Shown here piece by piece: positions 54,485-63,958 of a DNA stretch of 64,000 bases. This DNA comes from an uncultured Hyphomonas sp. GTDB taxonomy: Bacteria > Pseudomonadota > Alphaproteobacteria > Caulobacterales > Hyphomonadaceae. Each line of letters opens with the position of its first letter. The first letter of the stretch is position 1. The position numbers and the translations under genes are program-made. Location: assembly GCF_963678195.1 (NCBI RefSeq), contig NZ_OY782759.1:3479961-3543960 (forward strand), in the 5' to 3' direction. The notes under the pieces were generated by a model, which worked only from the letters and a program-made list of their open reading frames with translations, had not been told where the DNA came from and searched no databases.

Positions 54485-55168
54485 TCAGGCAAACACCTCG
54501 CCATAGCCCGCTGACAGAGCCGCCGGCACGCGCTCGCGCACCATGGTGCCGGACATGATGTCGTGAAGGCAGCGGCGGTCTTTGCGGAACAGGCCCATGA
54601 CATAACCGGCACAGAGCGGCACGATATTGACGACGAAACGCCCCAGCGTATTCCGCATGATGACACCGCCAAGGCCCGGCTTGCCGCCGTCCCGGTCCGT
54701 CACAACGGCGCCGACAAGCATCTTGCCAAGCGTGGCCTGAAGGCGGGATGCCTCCATGGCAATATTGTAGAAGCTTTCAAGACAGCCCCAGAGAAGCGCA
54801 TAGCCGAAGAGGACAATACCGGCTGCATTCTCTTCCGCGCTGTCCATCGGGGCCTCGATGTAAATGGACAGCTGCCGGCCGATGTCTTCGTGGAACATCA
54901 GGAAGACCAGTCCCCAGACGAGCAGTTCATCCACGATCCGGGCGATCACGCGGCGTCCCCAGACAGGCTTGCCGCCAACCGTGCTGCTGTCTGTCGAGGG
55001 AAACGGGATACCGCCGCCGGAAGGTGCGCGGTTTCCGGCCACCTCGCGTTCGCGCTGAAGAAAGGCTTCAGCCTGGGAGGACAAAGCCTGCGATTGGGCT
55101 GGCCGGGTCGTGCGCCGTCTGGCCGCGCCTGAAGTCTTCTTTCCGAAAACCGGTTTCTGCGTGGTCAT
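54485..55168 (-). CDS. RDD-family membrane protein
   Basis: A 227-residue protein. A basic, disordered N-terminus (about 1-75) is followed by the RDD domain: RVIARIVDELLVWGLVFLMF with the Arg and Asp, ATLGKMLVGAVVTDRDGG, and LFRKDRRCLHDIMSGTMV. Family function is uncertain (transport or membrane-linked regulation). The ATG at 55168 has a GAAGGGGG ribosome site. It is convergent with the helicase gene. Confidence 0.8.
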   Translation of the reverse strand: MTTQKPVFGKKTSGAARRRTTRPAQSQALSSQAEAFLQREREVAGNRAPSGGGIPFPSTDSSTVGGKPVWGRRVIARIVDELLVWGLVFLMFHEDIGRQLSIYIEAPMDSAEENAAGIVLFGYALLWGCLESFYNIAMEASRLQATLGKMLVGAVVTDRDGGKPGLGGVIMRNTLGRFVVNIVPLCAGYVMGLFRKDRRCLHDIMSGTMVRERVPAALSAGYGEVFA

Positions 55169-55270
55169 GGGACCCCCTTCACTCCTGAGTTGATTGAAGC
55201 ACAATCCTCTGGAGATTTTTCAAAAGGGGGCGTTCAATTTTTTCCGGTCCCGTTAAGAACCGCCTTCATC

Positions 55271-55465
55271 TCAGAGGCCGTCGAACTTCCGGCGCAGGTC
55301 GCGGTCCTCGTCGAGGACGGCACGTTCCAGAACCTCAATCCTGTCACGCAGGCGGGAAAGCTCCTCATCCTTGCGGCTGGAGGCTTCCGGGCGCGCTGGC
55401 CCACGGACCAGGGTGGCGAGGATCAGCAACAGGAGAAAGATCACAAAAGGGTACAGCAAGGGCAT
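55271..55465 (-). CDS. PspB-like small membrane protein
   Basis: A 64-residue protein. One N-terminal membrane helix (LLYPFVIFLLLLILATLV) is followed by a cytosolic helix with the PspB-type pattern LSRLRDRIEVLERAVLDED and a terminal RRKFDGL. It sits in tandem with a second PspB-like gene. No pspA or pspC is nearby, so phage-shock function is inferred from architecture only. Confidence 0.65.
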   Translation of the reverse strand: MPLLYPFVIFLLLLILATLVRGPARPEASSRKDEELSRLRDRIEVLERAVLDEDRDLRRKFDGL

Positions 55466-55511
55466 TATCTTATCTCCTGTTCAATGAATGGATGGGGCGG
55501 CTTTTCGGGGC

Positions 55512-55742
55512 TCATGCGAGCCGGGAAATCTCCTCGCTGAGGCGCTTGTCGCCATCGGTGACGATCTTTTCGAGGACGCGGACACGTTCTTTGAGGCGGG
55601 CGACTTCCTGCGTCATGCGGTCGAATTCGACATCGGACGCACGGTCATTGGCCCGCATTTCCTTGAAACGCATATGGTCGCGCCAGGCTTTCGTGCCGAA
55701 AACAATCGCCACGATGACGACAACCATCTGAAACGGATCCAT
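55512..55742 (-). CDS. PspB-like small membrane protein (second copy)
   Basis: A 76-residue protein beginning MDPFQMVVVIVAIVFGTKAW (membrane helix), followed by a cytosolic coiled coil including VARLKERVRVLEKIVTDGDK, the PspB heptad pattern. I chose the ATG at 55742 because AGGAGG is 9 nt upstream; the earlier ATG at 55751 abuts that site directly. It is upstream of, and co-oriented with, the first copy, with a 46-bp gap. Confidence 0.65.
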   Translation of the reverse strand: MDPFQMVVVIVAIVFGTKAWRDHMRFKEMRANDRASDVEFDRMTQEVARLKERVRVLEKIVTDGDKRLSEEISRLA

Positions 55743-55850
55743 AGACCCCATCCTCCTAATTCATATCGACAAACGATATATGGTGTTCCATGAACACCTG
55801 TTCAAGGAAAATCGCATGAATTCGGAAAAACGGGAAGGATGGGCCGGGAA

Positions 55851-56306
55851 CTAGCGGCCGGTGGAGCCGAAGCCCCCTGCCCCGCGCTCGGTCTCATCGA
55901 GGCTGTCGACAGCCTGCCAGGCAAGGCGTGTGACCGGGGCCAGCACCAGCTGGGCGATACGTTCGCCGCGCTGGATGGTGAAGGCATCCTGTCCGAGATT
56001 GACAAGGATCACCTTGATCTCGCCGCGATAGTCGCTGTCGATCGTGCCCGGCGTATTGAGGCAGGTCAGGCCGTGCTTCGCGGCGAGACCGGAGCGCGGA
56101 CGCACCTGGATCTCATAGCCCTGCGGGATCGCGACGCTGAGGCCGGTCGGCACCATGGCCCGTTCTCCGGGCGCCAGCACCATCGGCTCACCCTCAGGCA
56201 CAGCCGCGCGCACATCCATCCCGGCGGAACCGGCGGTTTCATAAGCGGGCAGCTGGAGCCCTTCGAAATGCGGGAGCGGCAGGACCGCGACATTAACCTC
56301 AGTCAT
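55851..56306 (-). CDS. dut: dUTP diphosphatase
   Basis: A 151-residue trimeric dUTPase with all five motifs in order: [36 protein letters not shown] and [10 protein letters not shown]. It hydrolyses dUTP to dUMP, keeping uracil out of DNA and feeding dTMP synthesis. It follows coaBC on the same strand after about 50 bp, the arrangement usual in alphaproteobacteria. Confidence 0.96.
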   Translation of the reverse strand: MTEVNVAVLPLPHFEGLQLPAYETAGSAGMDVRAAVPEGEPMVLAPGERAMVPTGLSVAIPQGYEIQVRPRSGLAAKHGLTCLNTPGTIDSDYRGEIKVILVNLGQDAFTIQRGERIAQLVLAPVTRLAWQAVDSLDETERGAGGFGSTGR

Positions 56307-56357
56307 GGCCGCAGCGGTGCGGGAGTCGGCAGGTCAAGTCAAGCAGCCAGAGGCGGC

Positions 56358-57590
56358 CTATTCTGCCGCAAGTTTCGCTTCGTCGCCTGAGTCATCAATC
56401 GCTTCAGCGATCTTCCGCGCGAGGCGGCGAGCGACGTCGTCCTTGCCCATGCGGGGCCAGCGGTCGATGCCGCCGCGCGTCACCAGCGCGATCTCGTTTT
56501 CGGTGCCACCCATGACATCGCCCGAGACGTCATTGGCGACGATCCAGTCACAGCCCTTACGCTTCAGCTTGGCGGCGGCGTGGTCTTCGACATCATTGGT
56601 CTCGGCAGCAAAGCCGATCACAAGCGAAGGGCGGTGCTTGCGCTTGTTGGAAATGGTGCGGAGGATGTCCGGGTTCTCGGCGAGCTCCATGGACGGCGCC
56701 GAACTGCCGGCGCCCTTGATCTTCAGCTTCTTCGTGGCGGCACGCGCCGGACGCCAGTCAGCGACGGCGGCAACGCTGACGAAGACATCTGCAGGCAGTG
56801 CCTCTTCGACAGCCTTCAGCATCTGGCGGGCCGTCTCGACCTTCACCAGATCCACGCCGCGCGGCGGATCGATGGCAACCGGCCCTGAGACGAGCGTCAC
56901 CCGCGCGCCTTCGGCGGCAAGCGCCCCCGCAATGGCATAGCCCTGACGGCCGGAAGAATGGTTGGACAGGAAGCGTACCGGATCCAGCGGTTCCCGCGTC
57001 GGGCCGGCAGTGACGACACAATGCATGCCTTCCAGCAGGCCCGGGCCCTGCCCTTCCAGCTGGCGTTCGATCTCGGCGACAATGGCCGGCACTTGCGGCA
57101 GGCGGCCGGGGCCGAACTCGCCGCAGGCCATCGCGCCTTCGTCCGGCTCCATCACGGAGACGCCATCGGCACGCAGCTGGGCCACGTTCCGTTCCGTCGC
57201 CGCATGCTGCCACATGCGCACATTCATGGCGGGCACCATCAGGACCGGCGTGTCGGTGGCGAGCAGCGTGGTGGAGGCAAGGTCATTGGCATGGCCATGC
57301 ACGGCCTTGGCCATCAGGTCCGCCGTCGCCGGGCAGACCACGACCAGATCGGCAGAGCGCGACAGCTGGATGTGCCCCATCTCGGCTTCGTCATCAAGAT
57401 CGAAGAGTTCGGTGAACACCTTCTCGCCCGACAGAGCCGAGACAGACAGCGGCGTCACAAATTGCGATCCGCCAGAGGTGAGGATGCAGCGGCAGGCAAT
57501 GCCGCGCCGGCCCAGCTCTCGGATCAGCTCAAGGCTCTTATAGGCGGCGATGCCGCCGCCAATGATCAGCAGGATACGTTTGTCGCTCAT
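56358..57590 (-). CDS. coaBC: Bifunctional CoaBC (PPC decarboxylase / PPC synthetase)
   Basis: A 410-residue fusion for two steps of coenzyme A synthesis. The N-terminal flavoprotein decarboxylase (about 1-180) has LIIGGGIAAYKSLELIRELG and the PAMNVRMW substrate motif. The C-terminal CTP-dependent synthetase (about 190-405) has GPTREPLDPVRFLSNHSSG and the ADWRPA segment. Confidence 0.95.
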   Translation of the reverse strand: MSDKRILLIIGGGIAAYKSLELIRELGRRGIACRCILTSGGSQFVTPLSVSALSGEKVFTELFDLDDEAEMGHIQLSRSADLVVVCPATADLMAKAVHGHANDLASTTLLATDTPVLMVPAMNVRMWQHAATERNVAQLRADGVSVMEPDEGAMACGEFGPGRLPQVPAIVAEIERQLEGQGPGLLEGMHCVVTAGPTREPLDPVRFLSNHSSGRQGYAIAGALAAEGARVTLVSGPVAIDPPRGVDLVKVETARQMLKAVEEALPADVFVSVAAVADWRPARAATKKLKIKGAGSSAPSMELAENPDILRTISNKRKHRPSLVIGFAAETNDVEDHAAAKLKRKGCDWIVANDVSGDVMGGTENEIALVTRGGIDRWPRMGKDDVARRLARKIAEAIDDSGDEAKLAAE

Positions 57591-57675
57591 GGGTCCCGGG
57601 TTGTCTTTCCGGGTCTTTCTTAACCCAAAATCCTTGCGTGACCGCCATGAAATTCGCGTGAAAACACAGTGCGCG

Positions 57676-58143
57676 TTAAGGATTCACCCGGATCGTCGGC
57701 GGCCGAACCGGCGTTTCCTCATGCCGTTCCGCCAGGTCGATCCCGTACGCGGTATAGGAAATTCTGGGGCTCGCCCCGATGCGGATCAGTTTCATCTGGC
57801 TGCGATGAGACCCGGTTTGCGCCGCCTCCTTCAGCTTGCGCACACCCGGCTGTACGATGGAGACGCGATTGCCACGGAACACCCGGATCCCGGACGCGCC
57901 GGCAACTCCGCGCGCTGCACGGACATCCACGAAAACCATTGGGCTGGCGCGCTTTCCGGTAACCGGCGCGCCGCTGAGCTTCGGCACGGCATCCGGGGAA
58001 GAGCGCGGCTTTGGCGGCATTTTCCGGACCGTCTCAAGCTGCGCGACCGCTTCCGGCGTCGGCTGGCCGGACCCGGCAATCTGGGCGGCCACGGGCGACG
58101 CCAGCAAGACGCCAAACAGGGCTGAGGCAATATAGCCTTTCAT
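57676..58143 (-). CDS. Exported protein of unknown function
   Basis: A 155-residue protein with a clear signal peptide (MKGYIASALFGVLLASPVAA, cleavage before Q21). The mature part is basic and proline-rich; a central segment (SGIRVFRGNRVSIVQPGVRKL) and ISYTAYGIDLAERHEE are the most structured-looking. There are no cysteines and no known domain. It lies between ubiB and coaBC on the same strand, with gaps of about 85 and 125 bp. Confidence 0.65.
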   Translation of the reverse strand: MKGYIASALFGVLLASPVAAQIAGSGQPTPEAVAQLETVRKMPPKPRSSPDAVPKLSGAPVTGKRASPMVFVDVRAARGVAGASGIRVFRGNRVSIVQPGVRKLKEAAQTGSHRSQMKLIRIGASPRISYTAYGIDLAERHEETPVRPPTIRVNP

Positions 58144-58269
58144 GGCAGGTCCTTTCCTCGGGAGCTGCCGTGACTGTAGGGCGATGCTTAAGGCGCGTTA
58201 ACACTTTACTCCATTAAGGGGAGTTTCCCGTGTCCGGGTCGTCACACTCGCGAGAAATTCGCGTCCTGC

Positions 58270-59790
58270 CTATTTGAAGGCCCAGACGGCGAGGCCCGCC
58301 AGCGCGACGACAAGCCCGAACCAGCCCCACCAGGGCGCAAATGATTTCTTCGGAGGCTGCGGCGTGTCTTCCAGTTCATGCGCCATGAAGGCTTCGAACC
58401 GGTCCATCACTTCCGGTAGCCGTTTCAGCCGGTTCGTCACTTCACGGACATTGTCGGACACGAGCTTCGCGGCGCCCTGCGGGCCGAAACTGCGGCGGAT
58501 CCAGTTTTCGACGACAGGCTCGGAGGCATTCCAGATATTGTGGGCCGGATCAATCGCGCGCGCGACGCCTTCCACCTGCACCATCGTCTTCTGAAGGAGG
58601 ACGAGTTCGGGGCGCAGCGCCATGCCGAACGTGTGGGTGTAATCGAACAGCTGCAGCAGCACCCGGCCCATGGAGACTTCCTCGGCCGGCTTGCCATGGA
58701 TCGGTTCGCCAATCGTACGCAGCGCCTGCGCGAACTCGCCGACTGATTGCGACGCCGGCACATAACCCGCTTCGAAGTGTACTTCGGCAACGCGCACATA
58801 ATCGCGTTTCAGGAAGCCCCAGAGGATCTCTGCCAGGAAACGCCGCTCCGTCATGCCGATCCGGCCAATAATGCCGAAATCGATCAGCGCGATCTTGCCT
58901 TCCGGCGTCAGGATCAGATTGCCCTCGTGCATGTCGGCATGGAAGACGCCATGCTCGATGGCATTGGTCAGGAAGCCGCGCGTGATGTCGTTTGCCAGCG
59001 CTTTCCGGTCGATGCCGGGCTGGTCCAGCGCGGTCGGGTCGGTCAGCGGTTTGCCGTCGACCCAGTCAATGGTCAGCACACGGCGGCCGGTTCGGTCCCA
59101 GTCGACTTTGGGGACCTGAAAATAGCCGTTCTTCTCGCTGAGGGCGCGCATCTCGTCCGCCCCGCCCGCTTCGAGGCGCAGGTCCGTCTCGCGCATCATG
59201 GCCGTGGCGATGGTTTCGGTGAAGGCGACGGGCTTCAGGCGGCGGCTCTCGACTGAAATGCCCTCAATGGTCCGCGCGGCCCGCTTCATCGCCGACAGCT
59301 CTTTGGACAGCTGTTCCTCGATCTTCGGGCGCAGGATCTTCACGGCCCGTGGACCGTCTGGCAGATCCATACGGTGGACCTGCGCCAGCGAGGCTGCAGC
59401 GACAGGTTCGGAAAGGTCTGCAAACAGACGGTCTGCCTCGGCCGCGCCGAATTCCGTCACCAGAGCCGCGCGCGCAGCTTTCATGGAGAAAGGCGGCAGC
59501 TTGTCTTTCAGGTGATCGAGATCGGAGGTGACTTCGGTGCCGAATACGTCCGGACGCGTGGCCAGGAACTGGCCGAGCTTGATATAGGCCGGGCCCAGCC
59601 CTTCAAGGGCACGCGCCAGACGCTGGCCGGGCCGCCCGCGCGCGCCGCCCGTGAACAGGCGCAGTGTGCCGCCCGCAATCCGCGCCGACAGCGGCAGGCG
59701 GGACTGATAGTCCGCCGGCAGGATGACGTCGTGCCGTGCCAGCGCAATGCCGGCGCGCATCAAGCGCCTATAATCCCCGATCATCCCCAT
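58270..59790 (-). CDS. ubiB: Ubiquinone biosynthesis kinase-like protein UbiB
   Basis: A protein of about 506 residues of the atypical ABC1/ADCK kinase family. It has KLGQFLATRPDVFG, the Ala-rich loop AAASLAQVHRM, the invariant Lys in RAVKILRPKIEEQL and the catalytic/metal motifs HADMHEGNLI and IDFGIIGRIG. Two C-terminal membrane segments end the protein. It supports coenzyme Q synthesis. ATG 59790 is 2 bp after the ubiE stop; a TTG at 59805 and an ATG at 59784 are alternatives. Confidence 0.93.
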   Translation of the reverse strand: MGMIGDYRRLMRAGIALARHDVILPADYQSRLPLSARIAGGTLRLFTGGARGRPGQRLARALEGLGPAYIKLGQFLATRPDVFGTEVTSDLDHLKDKLPPFSMKAARAALVTEFGAAEADRLFADLSEPVAAASLAQVHRMDLPDGPRAVKILRPKIEEQLSKELSAMKRAARTIEGISVESRRLKPVAFTETIATAMMRETDLRLEAGGADEMRALSEKNGYFQVPKVDWDRTGRRVLTIDWVDGKPLTDPTALDQPGIDRKALANDITRGFLTNAIEHGVFHADMHEGNLILTPEGKIALIDFGIIGRIGMTERRFLAEILWGFLKRDYVRVAEVHFEAGYVPASQSVGEFAQALRTIGEPIHGKPAEEVSMGRVLLQLFDYTHTFGMALRPELVLLQKTMVQVEGVARAIDPAHNIWNASEPVVENWIRRSFGPQGAAKLVSDNVREVTNRLKRLPEVMDRFEAFMAHELEDTPQPPKKSFAPWWGWFGLVVALAGLAVWAFK

Positions 59791-59792
59791 CG

Positions 59793-60593
59793 TCAGACGG
59801 CCCAACCAAAATGAAGGGCCGCGATGCCGCCCGAATAATTCGTGACGGACACGTTCGAGAACCCGGCGCTTTCGATCTCGGCGCGGAAGGTCTCCTGATC
59901 GGGGAATTTCCGGATCGATTCCACAAGATACTGGTAGCTTTCCTTATCGCCCGCAACGAGGCTGCCGAGCTGCGGAATCACATTGAAACTGTACTTGTCA
60001 TACGCCGCCTGCAGGGCAGGCGCCGTCATGTGGCTGAACTCCAGAACGGCGAGACGGCCACCCGGCTTCAGCACACGGCGAAATTCCTTCAGACCGGCAA
60101 CGCGATCGGCAAAATTGCGGATGCCGAATGATACCGTGACCACGTCGAAACTGTTGTCGGCCCAGGGCAGGTTCTGGCCGTCGGCACAGACCCAGTCCAG
60201 CCGGCCTTCCCATTTCGCATTGTCGGCGCGTGCCTTGCCCGCCTCCAGCATGGCATCATTGATGTCCGACACGATGGCGGTGGCCGGCTTGTCTATGCCG
60301 CGGCGCTTGCCGGCCTTGTCGGCCAGTTCCAGGAAGGCCCGCGCCAGTTCCCCCGTGCCGCCAGCAACATCGAGGTGACGCTCGCCCGGCTGCGGGTTCA
60401 CGCGGTTCATCGCATCATGCTTCCACAGGCGGTGCACACCGGCGGACATGAGATCGTTCATCAGGTCGTAGCGCGACGCGACGGAGCGGAAGACGCCCTT
60501 CACACGTGCCACCTTCTCGCTTTCGGTCACTTCTTCGAAACCGAAGGAAACCTTGCGCTCTGTTTCAGGTTCAGCAGACATGCGCGCCACCAT
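59793..60593 (-). CDS. ubiE: Ubiquinone/menaquinone methyltransferase UbiE
   Basis: A 266-residue SAM-dependent C-methyltransferase. It has the family signature YDLMNDLMSAGVHRLWK, SAM motif LDVAGGTGELA, DGQNLPWADNSFDVVTVSFG and the late motif GIRNFADR. ATG 60593 has GGGG upstream; an alternative ATG is four codons later. It diverges from mutM across only 36 bp. Confidence 0.95.
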   Translation of the reverse strand: MVARMSAEPETERKVSFGFEEVTESEKVARVKGVFRSVASRYDLMNDLMSAGVHRLWKHDAMNRVNPQPGERHLDVAGGTGELARAFLELADKAGKRRGIDKPATAIVSDINDAMLEAGKARADNAKWEGRLDWVCADGQNLPWADNSFDVVTVSFGIRNFADRVAGLKEFRRVLKPGGRLAVLEFSHMTAPALQAAYDKYSFNVIPQLGSLVAGDKESYQYLVESIRKFPDQETFRAEIESAGFSNVSVTNYSGGIAALHFGWAV

Positions 60594-60629
60594 AGTTACC
60601 CCGTACGCCCTAGGCTATATGCCATAACC

Positions 60630-61475
60630 ATGCCTGAATTACCCGAAGTCGAGACAGTTCGCCGCGGCCTCGCCCCTGTCATGGAGGGACGGCGGATCGT
60701 GTCGCTGACCCAGAACCGCGCCGACCTGCGCTTCCCCTTCCCCGAACGCTTCGCCGAACGGGTCTCGGGGCAGACAATCGTGCGGCTTGGACGGCGGGCG
60801 AAATTCCTGACGGTGGAGCTCTCATCTAGGGAGGTGCTGGTGATGCATCTCGGCATGACCGGACGGTTCACGGTGAGTGGTCATGCGACAGCGCATTACA
60901 AGCACGAGACAGGCACGGATCCGGCCCATGATCATGTCGTCTTAGTCCTGGATAGTCATGATATAGTCACCTACAATGACCCCCGCAGGTTCGGCTTCAT
61001 GGAGCTCTGGCCTGCCGAGCAATTCCAGGCTTATCCACGGTTAATGGCCATGGGGCCGGAGCCGCTCAGCAACCATTTCTCCGCTGCGTACCTGGACACC
61101 GCCCTGAAGGGCAAGAAAGCCCCGATCAAGGCAGCGCTGCTGGACCAGTCGGTCATTGCAGGCCTTGGAAACATCTATGTCTGCGAGGCCCTGTGGCGCG
61201 CCAAAATCTCACCGAAACGCCTGTCGCAGAGCATCCCCGGCCAGCGCGCCGCCCGCCTTGCCCCGGCCATCAATGACGTGATCGCCGAAGCCATCGAGGC
61301 CGGTGGCTCATCCATCTCAGATTTTGCCAGCGCCAGCGGCGAACTCGGCTATTTCCAGCACCGCTTCGCCGTCTATGACCGCGAGGGCCAGCCCTGCCCG
61401 GCTTGCGGCACAATCATCAAACGCCTCGTCCAGTCGGGCCGGTCAACTTTCTACTGCCCCTCCTGCCAGCGCTGA
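60630..61475 (+). CDS. mutM: Formamidopyrimidine-DNA glycosylase MutM (Fpg)
   Basis: A 281-residue base-excision enzyme removing 8-oxoguanine and FapyG. After Met removal the catalytic N-terminal Pro and Glu are in PELPEVETVRRGL. The H2TH segment GLGNIYVCEALWRAKISP and the C-terminal zinc finger (CPACGTIIKR...FYCPSC) are intact. The start must be 60630 because the N-terminal Pro is catalytic; the frame open to 60375 is spurious. Confidence 0.96.
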   Translation: MPELPEVETVRRGLAPVMEGRRIVSLTQNRADLRFPFPERFAERVSGQTIVRLGRRAKFLTVELSSREVLVMHLGMTGRFTVSGHATAHYKHETGTDPAHDHVVLVLDSHDIVTYNDPRRFGFMELWPAEQFQAYPRLMAMGPEPLSNHFSAAYLDTALKGKKAPIKAALLDQSVIAGLGNIYVCEALWRAKISPKRLSQSIPGQRAARLAPAINDVIAEAIEAGGSSISDFASASGELGYFQHRFAVYDREGQPCPACGTIIKRLVQSGRSTFYCPSCQR

Positions 61476-61569
61476 TGGCCCCTTGTTTAGCCTGCCTCAA
61501 TAGTGAGTTCTCTTTACAAACTCACTTTGATCGGCGAGCGTCTGCAAAACACTGGAGGAGGCCTGAGAC

Positions 61570-62301
61570 ATGGCAAATGGGGCAGCTCTGATCATTGGTG
61601 CAGGCGACGCGACTGGCGGCGCAATCGCAAAGGCTTTCGCCCGCGACGGCCTGACGGCTTGCGTCACGCGCCGCCCGCGTAACCTGTCCGACCTCGATGC
61701 GCTGGTCGGGTCGATCGAGGCCGAGGGCGGCAAGGCCCACGCCTTTGGCGTCGATGCCCGCAGCGAGGACGAGACAATCGCCCTGTTCGACCAGGTGGAG
61801 GGCGACATAGGCCCAATAGAAGCCTGCGTCTTCAATATCGGGGCAAATGTCCGCTTCCCCATCACGGAGATGACAAGCCGCGTCTACCAGAAGGTCTGGG
61901 AAATGGCGGCGTTTGCGGGCTTTCTCGCCGGCCGCGAAGCGGCGCGGGTGATGAGCCCGCGCGGACGCGGGACGATCATTTTCACAGGCGCCACAGCAGC
62001 CATTCGGGGCGGTACAGGTTTTTCCGCTTTTGCTGGCGCCAAGCATGCGCTCCGCGCGCTTGCCCAGTCCATGGCGCGGGAACTCGGCCCCAAGGGCATC
62101 CACATCGCCCATGTCGTGATCGATGGCGCCATCGATTCCGCTTTCATCCGGGACATGCTGCCGGACGCCGCCGAACGTCGCGAGCGGGACGGACTGCTGA
62201 TCCCTGACGAGATCGCGAAGAATTATGTCTGGCTGCACAACCAGCATCGCTCTGCCTGGACACACGAGCTGGATCTCCGGCCCTGGTGCGAGCCCTGGTA
62301 A
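61570..62301 (+). CDS. SDR-family protein with altered catalytic tyrosine
   Basis: A 243-residue Rossmann protein. The N-terminal nucleotide loop is IIGAGDATGGAIAKAF, the NNAG-like strand is FNIGANVRFP, and the central helix is followed by TIIFTGATAAIRGGTGF. The YxxxK motif reads F-A-G-A-K (in FSAFAGAKHALRAL), so the catalytic Tyr is Phe while the Lys is kept. The usual Ser position is also Thr or Ala. It may bind NAD(P) without normal dehydrogenase chemistry or use another donor. Its stop is 3 bp before the convergent TAXI gene end. Confidence 0.82.
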   Translation: MANGAALIIGAGDATGGAIAKAFARDGLTACVTRRPRNLSDLDALVGSIEAEGGKAHAFGVDARSEDETIALFDQVEGDIGPIEACVFNIGANVRFPITEMTSRVYQKVWEMAAFAGFLAGREAARVMSPRGRGTIIFTGATAAIRGGTGFSAFAGAKHALRALAQSMARELGPKGIHIAHVVIDGAIDSAFIRDMLPDAAERRERDGLLIPDEIAKNYVWLHNQHRSAWTHELDLRPWCEPW

Positions 62302-62304
62302 ACC

Positions 62305-63612
62305 TTACGCCCCGAGCGCCGGGGCTGACACCGCCCCTTTCGGGTTCAGCACCAGCTGTTTGACGAACTCGACATGGCTGCGCAGGCGATAGAGGTCGTC
62401 GGTGTAGGAGAGCGGCACGTCCACCGCGCCGATTTCTTCCTGCAGATCCTGCAATTCCTTGACGATCCGCGTGCGTTCTTCAGGCGTTGGCGAGGCCCGG
62501 CCACGCGCCTCCAGCGCCCGGATGTCCTTGTACCAGACATAGATTTTCCGCCGCACGCGCCAGCGATAGATCGGCGGGGCAGCACGCACGAGCGGGAAAA
62601 GAAGCGTGAGCAGCGGGATCGCCAGCACCCAGGCCCGGTCGAGGAAATTCGCCACATCGAAGGAGAAATACCTGCGCAGGAAGGATGGCCCGTCGCGATA
62701 ATACCGGCGCGCCTGCCGGGAAACCGGCAGGTCTGTCGCATCAGGATCCGGCCAGCTGCCGGCCGCGGACAGGAGCGAGCCGTCGCCATGAATGGCCATG
62801 GCGGAATCGATCAGCAGCGCCTCGATCGCCGGGTGGATGTCATTGCGGATTGCCAGCTGCGCCACGGGCGCCACCAGCGGCACGTCGGTTGCCGGAATGT
62901 CGGCACCGATGTCCACGACGCCGCGAAGGAGTGTCACCGCCGACAGCGCATCCTGGCGGCGCGCCAGGGCTGGCGCGCGTTCAAAAGGCAGCAATTGCAC
63001 GGCCGGGTCGCGAAGCATGTCCTGCACATAGGGCGCCTCCACCGACGCCGCGAAGGCCACCGCGTCCACCGTGCCGGCCCGCAGGGCGTCAGCGGCCTCG
63101 CTGCCTGACAGGGTCATCTGGGCGCTGGCCGGCCATGTGCCGCCGAATTCAGACTGCAGGGACAGCGCAAGCGCGCGCGTGCCGGACCCGTCCGGCCCGA
63201 TGGCGAAGCGGTAGCCGCGCAGGTCTCCGAACGCATTGATGCCATTGCCTGTCCGGATAAAGACCCAGAATGGCTCAGGGAAAAGCCCGCCCAGCGAGTT
63301 GAGCCGTTCGCGGTCCTGCCCTGAAGCAAGCCCGCCCTGAACGAGGGCGACATCCACTTCCTCCTCATCCAGGAGACGCAAATTCTCGATCGACCCGGCC
63401 GTATCGACCAGAGCGACCTCAACTCCCTGCGCCTGCATCAGACGCTGATACCGTTCCGCATAGGCATGATAAGCCCCGCCCGGCGCACCGGCAGCAAAGC
63501 GGATCTTCTTCGGCGGCGCCGGGTCCATCACCATCAGGGCGGCAATCAGGCCGACGGCGACAATCGCAATCAGCGGCCAGTACACTTTCAGGAAATCCCG
63601 CCAACCTGACAT
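62305..63612 (-). CDS. TAXI-family TRAP solute-binding protein, membrane-anchored
   Basis: A 435-residue protein. An N-terminal membrane helix (LIAIVAVGLIAALMV) anchors a TAXI-type binding domain (about 35-300, FAAGAPGGAYHAYAERY, VDVALVQGGLASGQ, GPDGSGTRALAL). A second membrane segment (WVLAIPLLTLLFPLV) and a cytosolic coiled tail follow. Ordinary TAXI proteins are soluble and secreted; the tethered form with a C-terminal helix resembles those that work without TRAP permease subunits. No permease gene is adjacent. Confidence 0.82.
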   Translation of the reverse strand: MSGWRDFLKVYWPLIAIVAVGLIAALMVMDPAPPKKIRFAAGAPGGAYHAYAERYQRLMQAQGVEVALVDTAGSIENLRLLDEEEVDVALVQGGLASGQDRERLNSLGGLFPEPFWVFIRTGNGINAFGDLRGYRFAIGPDGSGTRALALSLQSEFGGTWPASAQMTLSGSEAADALRAGTVDAVAFAASVEAPYVQDMLRDPAVQLLPFERAPALARRQDALSAVTLLRGVVDIGADIPATDVPLVAPVAQLAIRNDIHPAIEALLIDSAMAIHGDGSLLSAAGSWPDPDATDLPVSRQARRYYRDGPSFLRRYFSFDVANFLDRAWVLAIPLLTLLFPLVRAAPPIYRWRVRRKIYVWYKDIRALEARGRASPTPEERTRIVKELQDLQEEIGAVDVPLSYTDDLYRLRSHVEFVKQLVLNPKGAVSAPALGA

Positions 63613-63821
63613 TGCTTCGTCTCCCGCGCCGTCTGCGTGTCCGCTTCTGGTCTAGGCCGGGAACCGGGCGGGATCAACAAGATGAACGAAGCGTCACCGC
63701 TGGCCCGGAAATTGCCTTATTCAAGCCGCGCATGGAACCCATTCCGTTTGGAAAGTGTTCATCTTGAAAGCGCGCCCCCATATCGGGTGCGAAAGAGAAA
63801 CCGGCCTGAAGGACGCCATCG

Positions 63822-63935
63822 ATGAACGCCCAACCTGCCTTATCCAGATGGATAACGCTCGCGACATTTGCCGCGATTGCGGGCCTCTTGTTCGTAATGG
63901 CCTTCGCCCCGGAACCGTCGCTTTACGCAGGCTGA
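63822..63935 (+). CDS. Possible small membrane protein, 37 residues
   Basis: AAGGA lies 8 nt before the ATG. The product has one hydrophobic helix (ITLATFAAIAGLLFVMAFAP) and a short tail ending SLYAG. It stands alone near the window edge. No family is recognised; the ribosome site and helix are the only support. Confidence 0.4.
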   Translation: MNAQPALSRWITLATFAAIAGLLFVMAFAPEPSLYAG

Positions 63936-63958
63936 TTTCATCAGACAGCCTGACGAGA

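Noticed and set aside
61031..61040. DnaA-box-like TTATCCACG inside mutM
   Set aside because: A single imperfect site inside a conserved coding region; likely chance.
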